Positions 33,152-41,322 of a DNA stretch of 64,000 nt are shown one piece after another (position 1 is the first letter of the stretch; every line of letters starts with the position of its first letter). The position numbers were made by a program, and so were the translations under genes. The notes beneath the pieces were generated by a model. The model ran no database searches. It was not told the origin of the DNA and worked only from the letters and a program-made list of their open reading frames with translations. Origin of the DNA: Kineosporia sp. NBRC 101731 (GTDB taxonomy: Bacteria; Actinomycetota; Actinomycetes; Actinomycetales; Kineosporiaceae); assembly GCF_030269305.1 (NCBI RefSeq), contig NZ_BSTC01000008.1, positions 62,001 to 126,000 on the forward strand, written 5' to 3'.

Positions 33152-35025
33152 CCGGTAGGCATGTGCGGGCGGACGAGGCCGACCTGGAGCCGGATCTCGA
33201 CGACGCCCCCTCCAACCGCAGCCGTATCATCTGGACCTTCGCCGACCAGGCCCTGTCCAGCCTGGCCAACTTCGCGCTGTCGATCGTGGTCGCACGTGAG
33301 GTGTCGGAGGACGACTTCGGTTCGTTCAGCCTGATGCTGGTCACCTTCACCTTCCTGATCGGCCTCGGCCGGGCCATGGTCGGCGACCCCTACGTGGTCC
33401 GGTTCACCGACGCCGACCGGCACACCCGCCGCCGGGCGTCCCGCCAGGCCACCGGTGCGGCCATCAGCTTCGGCGTGATCGCCGCCGTGGTCTGCGGCGT
33501 CGCCTCGATCTTCCTCGACAAGCAGAGTGCCGCCGGCATCCTCGGTCTCGGCCTTGCGATGCCCGGACTGATGCTGCAGGAGACCTGGCGCAGCACCTTC
33601 TTCGCCGAGGGTCGTCCTCGCACCGCCACCATCAACGACGGCGTGCGCACCGTGATCCAGTTCGCCCTGCTCGGGGTGCTGCTGACCTCCGACAGTCCGT
33701 CGGTCTTCCTGATCACCCTGGCCTGGGGCGCCGGCGGCCTGGTTGCCGCACTCATCGGCATCCTGCAGACCCGGGTGGTGCCCGACCCGTTCGAGGCCGT
33801 GGCCTGGTACCGCGAGACCCGCGACATCAACCTCAAGATGGGCGCCGACTTCTCGCTCAACCAGGGCGCCACCACCCTGGTCAGCTACGTGATCACCGGC
33901 ATCGTCGGCACCTTGGCCATCGGTGCCATCCGGGCCGCGCAGTCGTTGCTCGGCCCCCTGAACCTGCTGTTCTCCGGAATCTCCTCGTTCGGCCTGCCGG
34001 TACTCGCCCGCACCGCCCTCACCGGGCGTTCCCTGGTGAAGCAGGCCCTCCTGCTGAGCGCGGGCATCGGTGGCATGGCCAGTGTCTGGGTGCTGATCCT
34101 TCTGGTGGTGCCCACCTCGATCGGCCGTCAGTTCCTGGGGGACAGCTGGGGCAACGCCCGTGACGTGATGCTGCCGATGGGCATCATCACCGTCACGGTC
34201 GGGTTCGTGCTGGGCGCCAGCCTCGGTCTGAAGGCCCTGCGCCGGGCCGACCAGATGCTGCGGGTCACCTTCATCCAGGCGCCGCTCATGCTCGGGCTGG
34301 GCGCCGGGCTGGGTGCGGTCTGGAGCGCCCCCGGTGCGGCCTGGGGCATGGCCATCGCCCAGATCACCGGCTTCGTGATGTGCTGGTGGATCTTCGTCCG
34401 GGCCGACCGCATGCCCCGGGACTGGGTCGACGAGGAGAACGAGACCGGCCCGGACGCCCCGTCGGGCGGCGATCAGCCCCACGGCCGCGATCACGAGTTC
34501 CGCCACGACCCCCAGGGCGGTCCGCACGATCGTCAGGCCTTCTGGGACCAGGACGAGCAGGACCGCTGGACCCGCGAGGAGCCGGAGGGCATCTACGGCG
34601 GCCAGCAGGCCGAGGAACCCTGGGCACCGGAACATCAGCCGCGCCAACAACGGGCCTACCAACAACAGGCCTACCAGCAGCAGGCACACCAGCAGAATTG
34701 GGCGGACCCCAGCCAGCGCCCGGATCCCCGCCCGCGCCCGGACTCCTCCGGCGGATTCCCGGCCTCCGAGGAGACCGTGCAGTTCCGTCAGGACTGGCAC
34801 TCCGGCCAGGCCGCACCGCCGCCGTCCCGGGGCACGTTCGACCCGGCCGAGCCCACGGTGCCCTTCATCGAGGAACTCCCCCGGGAGCCCTCGCAGCCGG
34901 GCCAGGGTTACGACAATCGTTACGCGGACGACCGTTACGCGGACGACCGCCACCCCGAGGAGAAGCCTCCCCACGGCGGCCGGAACTCCTGGCCGTTCCC
35001 CGACCCGGAGCACCAGGGCCGCTGA
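33142..35025 (+). CDS. Wzx-like polysaccharide flippase with a long disordered tail
   Basis: A 627-residue MOP-superfamily exporter. Residues 25-420 hold about 12 to 14 hydrophobic segments typical of polysaccharide flippases that move lipid-linked repeat units across the membrane. The last 200 residues are non-hydrophobic and low in complexity: charged, with a Gln/Tyr/Ala run (AYQQQAYQQQAHQQ near residue 515) and a tandem RYADDRYADDR. The tail is unusual for Wzx and would be cytoplasmic if the helix number is even. GTG 33142 overlaps a leader frame. The gene ends at palindromic element C. Confidence 0.85.
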   Translation: MAVTGRHVRADEADLEPDLDDAPSNRSRIIWTFADQALSSLANFALSIVVAREVSEDDFGSFSLMLVTFTFLIGLGRAMVGDPYVVRFTDADRHTRRRASRQATGAAISFGVIAAVVCGVASIFLDKQSAAGILGLGLAMPGLMLQETWRSTFFAEGRPRTATINDGVRTVIQFALLGVLLTSDSPSVFLITLAWGAGGLVAALIGILQTRVVPDPFEAVAWYRETRDINLKMGADFSLNQGATTLVSYVITGIVGTLAIGAIRAAQSLLGPLNLLFSGISSFGLPVLARTALTGRSLVKQALLLSAGIGGMASVWVLILLVVPTSIGRQFLGDSWGNARDVMLPMGIITVTVGFVLGASLGLKALRRADQMLRVTFIQAPLMLGLGAGLGAVWSAPGAAWGMAIAQITGFVMCWWIFVRADRMPRDWVDEENETGPDAPSGGDQPHGRDHEFRHDPQGGPHDRQAFWDQDEQDRWTREEPEGIYGGQQAEEPWAPEHQPRQQRAYQQQAYQQQAHQQNWADPSQRPDPRPRPDSSGGFPASEETVQFRQDWHSGQAAPPPSRGTFDPAEPTVPFIEELPREPSQPGQGYDNRYADDRYADDRHPEEKPPHGGRNSWPFPDPEHQGR

Positions 35026-35092
35026 CGCCGGCACCACGCCGTCCGCCCCGTCCACCCCGTCCGGCCCAGGGGGCGGCCCACCCAACTTCCTC

Positions 35093-35317
35093 CGTGATCA
35101 TGCAAAACCTCCCCAGCGTTCTAGAACTGTCCGGCGGATCGTCGCCTACTGCGGGGCACCCGGTGAGCCGCAGTAGGCGTCCGGCGTGGCCCCACGGAGG
35201 AACCGCTACGAGGGGCCCCACCGGGCCACGCCCAGCCCGCTCACCGGGCACCTGCGCAGCTCTCGGCGTGATCCGAAGGAGAGTTCTAGAACTCCGGGGA
35301 GGTTTTGCATGATCACG
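35093..35317. repeat. Palindromic intergenic element, copy C, with a nested insert
   Basis: The outer arms are the same as copy B (CGTGATCATGCAAAACCTCC at the left, its inverse at the right), and GTTCTAGAAC occurs at 35118-35127 and 35283-35292. Between these boxes are about 155 extra bases that contain their own hairpin (CGCCTACTGCGG at 35143-35154 with CCGCAGTAGGCG at 35168-35179). The 225-base whole sits between the convergent flippase and polymerase genes. Confidence 0.85.
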
Positions 35318-35330
35318 AAAGGTTTGGGGG

Positions 35331-35398
35331 GCGACCACACGAATGAGGGACGCCGGTCAGCTCGCGAGCTGACCGGCGTCCCTCATTCGTGTGGTCGC
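35331..35398. terminator. 68-base perfect palindrome, bidirectional terminator
   Basis: Positions 35331-35364 and 35365-35398 are exact inverses (34+34). It follows palindromic element C and precedes the stop of the polymerase gene by six bases. Folded in RNA it is one of the most stable hairpins in the window; there is no U-tract. Confidence 0.85.
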
Positions 35399-35404
35399 CG
35401 GGGA

Positions 35405-36940
35405 CTAGGCCACCGGCACCTGATCTCGGTCCCGCCGCATCACCGCGGCCAGGGCGTCGGAGACCCCCACGGTGACGGGTGGCCCCCAGAGGCTGGTCAG
35501 GAGCCAGGCCAGGGCGACGGTGTGTGCCTGGAGCAAACTCCCGGACAGGAAGAAGATCATGAACAGCATGGCCGTCGGCAGCACCGGGATCGGTGGTCCG
35601 CGGTACACGCTCACCATCAGGAAGGCGACGAACACGACCATCGCCACCAGGCCGTACTCGAAGGCCAGCTTGGGGGCGATGGTGTAGACCACCGCGTCAC
35701 CCCCCGAGCGGAACGAGGTCAGCAGCCGGTCGGCGGAACCCGGCCCGGCCCCGACGAAGAGCCGGGTCGGATTGTCCGACAGCCCGGCCGACACCTCGGT
35801 GTACGGCTGGACGAACCGGATGTAGCCCGAGGAACCCTCCTGGGACGTCTCGCTGCGCCGGTCGAGCAGGATGTTCGCCGCCGGCGTCGCGAAGACGATG
35901 GCCAGACCCACCGCCCCGGCCAGGACGTAGGCCGGGCGGATGCGGTTGGGGGCCACGACGACCATCAGTCCGACCGCGACGACGAGCAGGATGATGCCGG
36001 TACCGGACAGCGTGGAGGCCATGCCGATGCCGAGCAGGGCCGGCTGCCACGCGGGGGCGCGGATGAGCAGCGCGATCACCAGCGCGAGCGCCAGGTACTG
36101 ACACAGGAACGAGGGCTCCAGGAAGACGAACGCGTTCGCCTTCGTGGTGGGGTCGTTCCAGGCCAGTTCGTACGAGACGTTGTAGTCCTGGATGAGGAAG
36201 TTCTCCGGGACGAACTTCAGCAGGTAGTCGGTGTAGACCCAGACCCCGGCGTACTGCGAGCCCAGCTGGAACACCCCGACCACGGCCGCGACCAGCATGA
36301 TCCGCGTGTAGAAGCGGGCCAGCGGCACGAACAGGTCGCGGAACTGGATGCTGACGCAGAACACCCAGGGCATCCACAGAACCAGCAGCAGCAGGACCGA
36401 GTTCAGCGAGATCGAGTTGCCGAAGAACTGGCTCAGGTAGGTCGCCAGCACGATCAGCGCCGCCGAGGCGATGAACAGCTCGGTGCGCACCCGGTTGTAG
36501 CGCACACCGCCCCGCAGGCGGGCCAGCACGACGAAGACGTACATGGCCACCAGCGGCAGGGGGATCGGGAAGCTGCCCAGCGGGATCGCGAACCGCATAC
36601 CGACGATGCAGACCAGCAGGGTGATCTTGAGCAGGCGGAGGATGTACCGCCGGTTCTCCTCGCTGACCTGCTTGGTCGGACCCACGGCCTCGACCAGCCG
36701 CAGCCGGTCGGAACGCTCGTCGTAGGCGGCCAGCGCGTCGAGGCTGGGCTGCGGGCTGGAACGGTCGCGGCGCCAGCGCTGTCGCACCTTGCGGACCATT
36801 CCGGTACCGCCGCCGTCGAACGCCCGCCAGGGTTGGTGCGGGGTGCCGCCGGTCGGTGGCACACCGGGCCGGCCGGGCCGGCCCGGCGGCATACCGCCGC
36901 CGGGCCGGGGACCTTCCCCGTTTCTGGGGGTCTCGCTCAC
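35405..36940 (-). CDS. Wzy-like polysaccharide polymerase (O-antigen ligase/polymerase type)
   Basis: A 511-residue membrane protein. The first 90 residues are Pro/Gly-rich and then charged, without structure; from about residue 105 there are ten or more hydrophobic segments with one large extracytoplasmic loop (about residues 365-420, SETSQEGSSGYIRFVQPYTE and VGAGPGSADRLL). This is the topology of Wzy polymerases, which are recognised by shape more than by sequence. It would join repeat units delivered by the flippase. GTG 36940 overlaps the stop of the adjacent glycosyltransferase gene (GTGA). Confidence 0.75.
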   Translation of the reverse strand: MSETPRNGEGPRPGGGMPPGRPGRPGVPPTGGTPHQPWRAFDGGGTGMVRKVRQRWRRDRSSPQPSLDALAAYDERSDRLRLVEAVGPTKQVSEENRRYILRLLKITLLVCIVGMRFAIPLGSFPIPLPLVAMYVFVVLARLRGGVRYNRVRTELFIASAALIVLATYLSQFFGNSISLNSVLLLLVLWMPWVFCVSIQFRDLFVPLARFYTRIMLVAAVVGVFQLGSQYAGVWVYTDYLLKFVPENFLIQDYNVSYELAWNDPTTKANAFVFLEPSFLCQYLALALVIALLIRAPAWQPALLGIGMASTLSGTGIILLVVAVGLMVVVAPNRIRPAYVLAGAVGLAIVFATPAANILLDRRSETSQEGSSGYIRFVQPYTEVSAGLSDNPTRLFVGAGPGSADRLLTSFRSGGDAVVYTIAPKLAFEYGLVAMVVFVAFLMVSVYRGPPIPVLPTAMLFMIFFLSGSLLQAHTVALAWLLTSLWGPPVTVGVSDALAAVMRRDRDQVPVA

Positions 36941-37869
36941 GCCCGGGTCACCGTCCGGCCGGCCACACTGGCCCGGCCGCTGGTCACGCCGAGGATGTAA
37001 CTCCAGTGCTCCTGCGCCCGGGACTTGTCGCCCTTGGCCAGGGCGGCCAGCACCCGCAGGCCGTAGCCGAAGGTGAGGGCCAGGCGGATGGCGCGGGCGT
37101 TCTGCAGGTTGTTGTGCTGGGCCACGTAGCGCGCCATCGACGCACCCCGCAGGCGCAGCATCTCCTTCGACGGGGCGCCGGAGTTACCGGCCGCATGCTG
37201 CACCAGCACGTCGGTGCGCAATGCCTGGGTCATGTTCTTCTCGCGCACCGCCCGGCCGAACGCGACGTCCTCGTTGTAGACGAAGAACTGCTCGTCGAAG
37301 CCGCCGAGGTCGACGAACGTGCTGACCCGCACGGCCATGCAGGCCCCGGTGGTCCAGTCCACCCGGATCGGGAGATAGGGCCGTGGACGGGCGAACAGGC
37401 CCGCCTGAGGGGCGATCTTGTGCAGCCCGATCGAGTGGATCACGGCGCGCCGCACGGTGGGCTCCCAGCCACCCGTGCCGATCTCCACCGACCCGTCGGC
37501 GCCCACCGTGGTGGCTGCCGAGGAGGCGATGTTCGGCTCGGCCGCGAGCTGGGAGACCAGCGTCTCGAGCCCGGTCACCGTGGGACGGGTGTCCGGGTTG
37601 ACGAAGATCACATACTCGTACGCGGAGCTACGGGCGCCGAGGTTCGCCGCGGTGGCGAAACCCTGTCCCGCGCCTTCCAGGTAACGCGCGTTGGGGCGGT
37701 CGCGGATCAGGTCGCGCAAGCCGTCCGCACCCCGTGCGTTGTCCACGACGGCAAGTGGGATGTCGTTGGGAAGCCCGGCGAGCAGGCCTTCGATCTGGGA
37801 CCTGCTGTTGTAGCTGACAATGATCAGCTCGTAAGCGGGTACGGCGCCGTCCTGGGCGCTTGACTCCAC
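36937..37869 (-). CDS. Family 2 glycosyltransferase (rhamnosyltransferase-like)
   Basis: A 310-residue GT-A enzyme of the WbbL/rhamnosyltransferase-like group: ELIIVSYNSRSQIEGLL, GQGFATAANLGA (a typical GFGxANN-type motif), YVIFVNPDTRPT (D-x-D equivalent) and TTGACMAVRVSTFVDLGGFDEQFFVYNEDVAFGRAVRE (acceptor motif with ED). GGAGGAATGAC stands directly upstream of GTG 37869, one of the best ribosome sites in the window. It is co-transcribed with the polymerase gene and divergent from the co-polymerase gene. Confidence 0.88.
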   Translation of the reverse strand: MESSAQDGAVPAYELIIVSYNSRSQIEGLLAGLPNDIPLAVVDNARGADGLRDLIRDRPNARYLEGAGQGFATAANLGARSSAYEYVIFVNPDTRPTVTGLETLVSQLAAEPNIASSAATTVGADGSVEIGTGGWEPTVRRAVIHSIGLHKIAPQAGLFARPRPYLPIRVDWTTGACMAVRVSTFVDLGGFDEQFFVYNEDVAFGRAVREKNMTQALRTDVLVQHAAGNSGAPSKEMLRLRGASMARYVAQHNNLQNARAIRLALTFGYGLRVLAALAKGDKSRAQEHWSYILGVTSGRASVAGRTVTRA

Positions 37870-38158
37870 GTCATTCCTCCTGTGAACCGGCTCGGTGCCT
37901 CAGCGTTGTTGAGCGCGACGTGACAGCCTGATGGCCGAGTGTTGCCGTCGCGGACCCAATCGCCGCAATCATCGGGGCGATATAGCCCAAGGCTGCGCAA
38001 CTCTGCCGCCCAGGCTAGGCGTTCGTGACAGACTGTCGCACGGATACCGGGTGGCTCAATGTGGAGGAACCCATCCGGCTGCGGGGCATTTACCCATTCG
38101 GCCGCACTCGGGGGGTGCTGCGGGCCGGTACAGATTTTCGCGACCAGGAGGAGTACGC

Positions 38159-39853
38159 GTGCAGGACATCTTGGCGGCGCGGCAGGCCGATGGCAGTTCG
38201 GCCGCCGAAGAGGCGCCCAGCCTGGTGAACGCCATTGTGCGGGAACGCTGGGTGGTCCTGGCCTGCGTCGTGGTCGCGGCTCTGCTGGGTATCGGTCTCA
38301 GTCAGTTGCAGTCGGCCAAGTACACGGCCGAGACCACGATTTTCATCTCGGCCCAGGGCGATTTCGACCCGATCTCCGAGAACCCGACCACCGACGTCAC
38401 CCGTTATATCGCCAACCAGGCCGCCCTGATCCAGACCAACCAGGTCATGGAGCAGGCGAAGACCGACCTCGGTCTCGAGGGCAGCGCCACCGCGCTGGCG
38501 AAGGAAATCACGGTCACCACCTCCGAAGACGCCAGCGTCATCACGGTCTCCGCGACCGACGCCACCCCGGCGGGCGCCAAGGCCCTCGCCGACGGTGTCG
38601 TGGCCGCCTACCGCAAGGTGCGGCTGGCCCAGGTGGAGGCCCAGCGCGACCAGGTCACCGCGTCGAGCAAGTCCGGGGCCACGAGCAGTGCGGTCACGGC
38701 CTCGGCCGCGGTCTACGGCGACGGTGTGGGCAACGTGCAGGAAGCGGTGGAGCCGGGCTCGGCCTCCGAGCCGCAGCCGGTGCGCAACGCCCTGATCCTG
38801 GCCCTGATCGGTCTGATCGCCGGTACTGGTTACGCTCTGTACACGCAGTCGTTCACTCGTCGTAAGGTCGGCCCGGCCGAGGCCAGTGCCATCTTCGGCG
38901 CCCCGGTGCTGACCCAGGTGCCCGACCGCGGCCGGATCTCCGCCGACGACGCGATCGCGGCGGCGTACTCCGAACCGGGTGACGCCTACCGGATGGCCGC
39001 CGTCGGCCTCGACTACATCCGCGGCACCGCACCCGGTGTCTTCCTGATCACGGCGCCGCACGACGGCGCCGGCTCCAGCCTGACCGCGCTGAACCTGGCT
39101 GCGGCCGCCGCCGACCACGGTCGGCGGGTGTTCCTGCTCAACATCGAGGACACGGTTCGCCCGGCCTCCCAGGCCGACGCGGGCATGCTCCGGGTTCCGC
39201 TGCACGACCTGGCCCAGGGCCGGGTCGACCTCGGTCACGCGGTCGAGCGCAAGGCGGCCTCCCGGGCCCAGTTCGGCATCATCCGGCTCCAGGTGCTGCA
39301 GCCGGTGCAGGGGCACCCGGTGCCCGACGTGCAGGCGATCCTCGACCAGCTGCCCGACGACACCGACCTGGTGCTCATCGACGCCCCGCCGCTGCCGGCG
39401 TCCTCGGCCTCGTTCGTGCTCGCCGGCCAGGTCGACGCCGCGGTCGTGGTGATCGACGAGGTCACCACCCCGGCCGACCTCGAAGAGCTCCAGCGTCGTT
39501 GCCGTCTCGCCGGTATCCCGGTGGCCGGTGTGCTGGTCAACCACATCCGCCGTCCCAACATGACGAACAGCCGTCGTCGCCAGCGGGCGGAGATGAGCTC
39601 GGTCCCCGGCCGGATGTACGACACCTCCCCGCGCGGTCTGCCGATCATCAACGACAGCTCGGGCGGGTTCCCGGCTCTCGGCGGTGATGACCGGGGCTAC
39701 GGCGCCGGTCAGAACGGTTACGACGGCGGCGACTACAACAACGGCGGCCAGAGCCGGCCGGAAGACGCCGACCTGCCGTGGAACAAGAGCAACAGCAACG
39801 CCCGGGGCAACCAGGGCTGGGAAGAGAGCGAGTCCCGCGGCCGCCGCCGCTGA
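38159..39853 (+). CDS. Wzz-like polysaccharide co-polymerase fused to a degenerate BY-kinase-like domain
   Basis: A 564-residue protein. Two membrane helices (about 31-50 and 211-229) flank an extracytoplasmic Wzz domain (AETTIFISAQ...VTRYIANQAALIQTNQVMEQ). The cytoplasmic part (240-460) has the tyrosine-kinase fold, but the Walker A loop reads APHDGAGSSLT (299-309), without the lysine of the usual GEGKST, and Walker A' reads LLNIEDTVRP instead of D-x-D. DLVLIDAPP (403-411) is kept. ATP binding or kinase activity is therefore doubtful. The Gly-rich tail carries several tyrosines (DRGYGAGQNGYDGGDYNN). GGAGG lies 6 to 10 bases before GTG 38159. Confidence 0.85.
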   Translation: MQDILAARQADGSSAAEEAPSLVNAIVRERWVVLACVVVAALLGIGLSQLQSAKYTAETTIFISAQGDFDPISENPTTDVTRYIANQAALIQTNQVMEQAKTDLGLEGSATALAKEITVTTSEDASVITVSATDATPAGAKALADGVVAAYRKVRLAQVEAQRDQVTASSKSGATSSAVTASAAVYGDGVGNVQEAVEPGSASEPQPVRNALILALIGLIAGTGYALYTQSFTRRKVGPAEASAIFGAPVLTQVPDRGRISADDAIAAAYSEPGDAYRMAAVGLDYIRGTAPGVFLITAPHDGAGSSLTALNLAAAAADHGRRVFLLNIEDTVRPASQADAGMLRVPLHDLAQGRVDLGHAVERKAASRAQFGIIRLQVLQPVQGHPVPDVQAILDQLPDDTDLVLIDAPPLPASSASFVLAGQVDAAVVVIDEVTTPADLEELQRRCRLAGIPVAGVLVNHIRRPNMTNSRRRQRAEMSSVPGRMYDTSPRGLPIINDSSGGFPALGGDDRGYGAGQNGYDGGDYNNGGQSRPEDADLPWNKSNSNARGNQGWEESESRGRRR

Positions 39854-39900
39854 GTCGCCTGTGAACCAGTCCTGAATGACCTCTGACAGCTACGATCATG

Positions 39901-39940
39901 AGGAACGGTCACCGGAACCGGTGGCCGTTCCTTGTTTTTT
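39901..39940 (+). terminator. Intrinsic terminator with U-tract
   Basis: A 15-base-pair stem (39901-39915 with 39918-39932, one G-U type pair) followed by TGTTTTTT: the only classical rho-independent terminator in the window. It ends the co-polymerase gene, 47 bases after its stop. Confidence 0.9.
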
Positions 39941-40074
39941 GCGACCGCCGCCACTCACCGCTGAGTCACCGCTGAGTGGCGGTTGACCGGCCCGACCCTC
40001 CCGGTCAGTCTGGATGAACTGCCCGGTGGACCGGGTATATCTGCGCGTCATCACACCGATCGGCTTGAACACGG

Positions 40075-41139
40075 ATGCTCGAGCTCCTCCAACGTCACGG
40101 GCGTCGTCTGGCCCTTGTGACGGGCGTTCTCACCCTCGCGGCGGCTGTCGTCGCCGGGACCGGATACTGGTTCTGGCAGCGCGATCCCGTGGGTGACGAA
40201 GCCACCTCCGGCGCGGTTCCCGAGCGCACCGTGCCGCCCTTGCGCAACGGTGTCTTCGTCGGGACCTCGAAGGAGGACGCCGACGCCTTCCAGCAGTGGC
40301 TCGGCGGCGACGTCGACCTGGTGGTGGACTTCTCCACGCGGGAGACCTGGGAAGACATCTCCGACCCGGACTACATGCTGCAGACCTGGAAGGGATCCGG
40401 CTACCGGCCGGTGTACTCGGTGGCGCTGCTCCCGACGGGTGATGCCTCGGCGACCGTGCAGCGGGGTGCCACCGGGGAGTACGACGAGCATTACCGCGAA
40501 CTGGCGCAGAACCTGGTGAAAGCCGGTCAACCACGCGCGATCCTGCGACTGGGCTGGGAATTCAACCTGGAGAGCTCACGCTGGGCCACTCCCGACCAGG
40601 ACGCGTTCATTGCCTACTGGAAGCAGATCGTCGACACCATGCGGTCGGTCGAGGGACAGCATTTCGAGTTCGACTGGAACCCCAACAACGGCAAGAACAC
40701 GTTCGACGCGGTGAAGTACTACCCAGGCAACGACTACGTGGACTACATCGGGGTCGACGCCTATGACGTCTCGTACGCCTGGCGCACCTACCCCTACCCG
40801 GACGACTGCGACAGCGACTGCCGCCTGAAGCGTCAGCACCGGTCCTGGGAAAAGGCGATCTACGGCGGCAAACGGGGACTGGAGTTCTGGTCCGACTTCG
40901 CCCGGCACCGGGGCAAGCCGATGTCGCTGCCTGAATGGGGCCTGTGGGAACGTCAGGACGGGCACGGCGGCGGGCTCGACCTCTGGTACCTGCAGAAGAT
41001 GGGGGAGTTCATTGCCGATCCGGACAACGGGGTTGCCTACCAGGCCTACTTCGAGTTCAACGGCGATGACGGCCCGCACAAGCTGATGACGACGTACCCG
41101 GATGCAGCCGAAACTTTCCGTGGTCTTTTCACGGATTAA
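40075..41139 (+). CDS. Membrane-anchored GH26-like glycoside hydrolase, first of a tandem pair
   Basis: A 354-residue protein: short basic N terminus, one membrane anchor (about residues 12-33), then a GH26-like barrel outside the cell. ILRLGWEFN contains the likely acid/base Glu and MSLPEWGLW the likely nucleophile Glu; DWNPNNGK, YVDYIGVDAYDVSY and a paired Cys segment (DDCDSDCR) are shared with the next gene. GH26 includes beta-mannanases and endo-glycanases, so it may trim or release the polymer made here, but substrate is not readable. The ATG lacks a clear ribosome site. Confidence 0.78.
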   Translation: MLELLQRHGRRLALVTGVLTLAAAVVAGTGYWFWQRDPVGDEATSGAVPERTVPPLRNGVFVGTSKEDADAFQQWLGGDVDLVVDFSTRETWEDISDPDYMLQTWKGSGYRPVYSVALLPTGDASATVQRGATGEYDEHYRELAQNLVKAGQPRAILRLGWEFNLESSRWATPDQDAFIAYWKQIVDTMRSVEGQHFEFDWNPNNGKNTFDAVKYYPGNDYVDYIGVDAYDVSYAWRTYPYPDDCDSDCRLKRQHRSWEKAIYGGKRGLEFWSDFARHRGKPMSLPEWGLWERQDGHGGGLDLWYLQKMGEFIADPDNGVAYQAYFEFNGDDGPHKLMTTYPDAAETFRGLFTD

Positions 41140-41226
41140 AAGTCGCGCACACACGGCCGGTGTGCCACGCTAAGGGATTCTGTGGGGCGAAGCGGACACT
41201 CTGGGAACCCATTACACTCTCTCAGC

Positions 41227-41322
41227 GTGACCCAGCAGCGCTCAGACATGCCCGGTGAAGGTTTCTGCGCGCTGTCGAGATGGGCTGCTCAGGGTGAGTG
41301 GCCAGGGTTCGGTCATGCCTGA
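41227..41322 (+). CDS. Possible leaderless 31-residue leader peptide upstream of the second GH26 gene
   Basis: A TACACT box (41213-41218) lies eight bases before GTG 41227, which starts a 31-codon frame ending in TGA 41320-41322. The hydrolase ATG at 41315 overlaps that stop as ATGCCTGA. This would let a leaderless mRNA deliver ribosomes to an ATG that has no good ribosome site of its own. There is no homology support. Confidence 0.4.
   Translation: MTQQRSDMPGEGFCALSRWAAQGEWPGFGHA

Noticed and set aside
32872-35085. 737-codon minus-strand frame opposite the flippase
   Set aside because: Shadow of the flippase gene; sequence is compositional noise with no membrane or enzyme signature.
38090-39544. 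Minus-strand frame opposite the Wzz-like gene
   Set aside because: Shadow frame without motifs; the plus strand has the ribosome site, membrane helices and kinase-fold segments.
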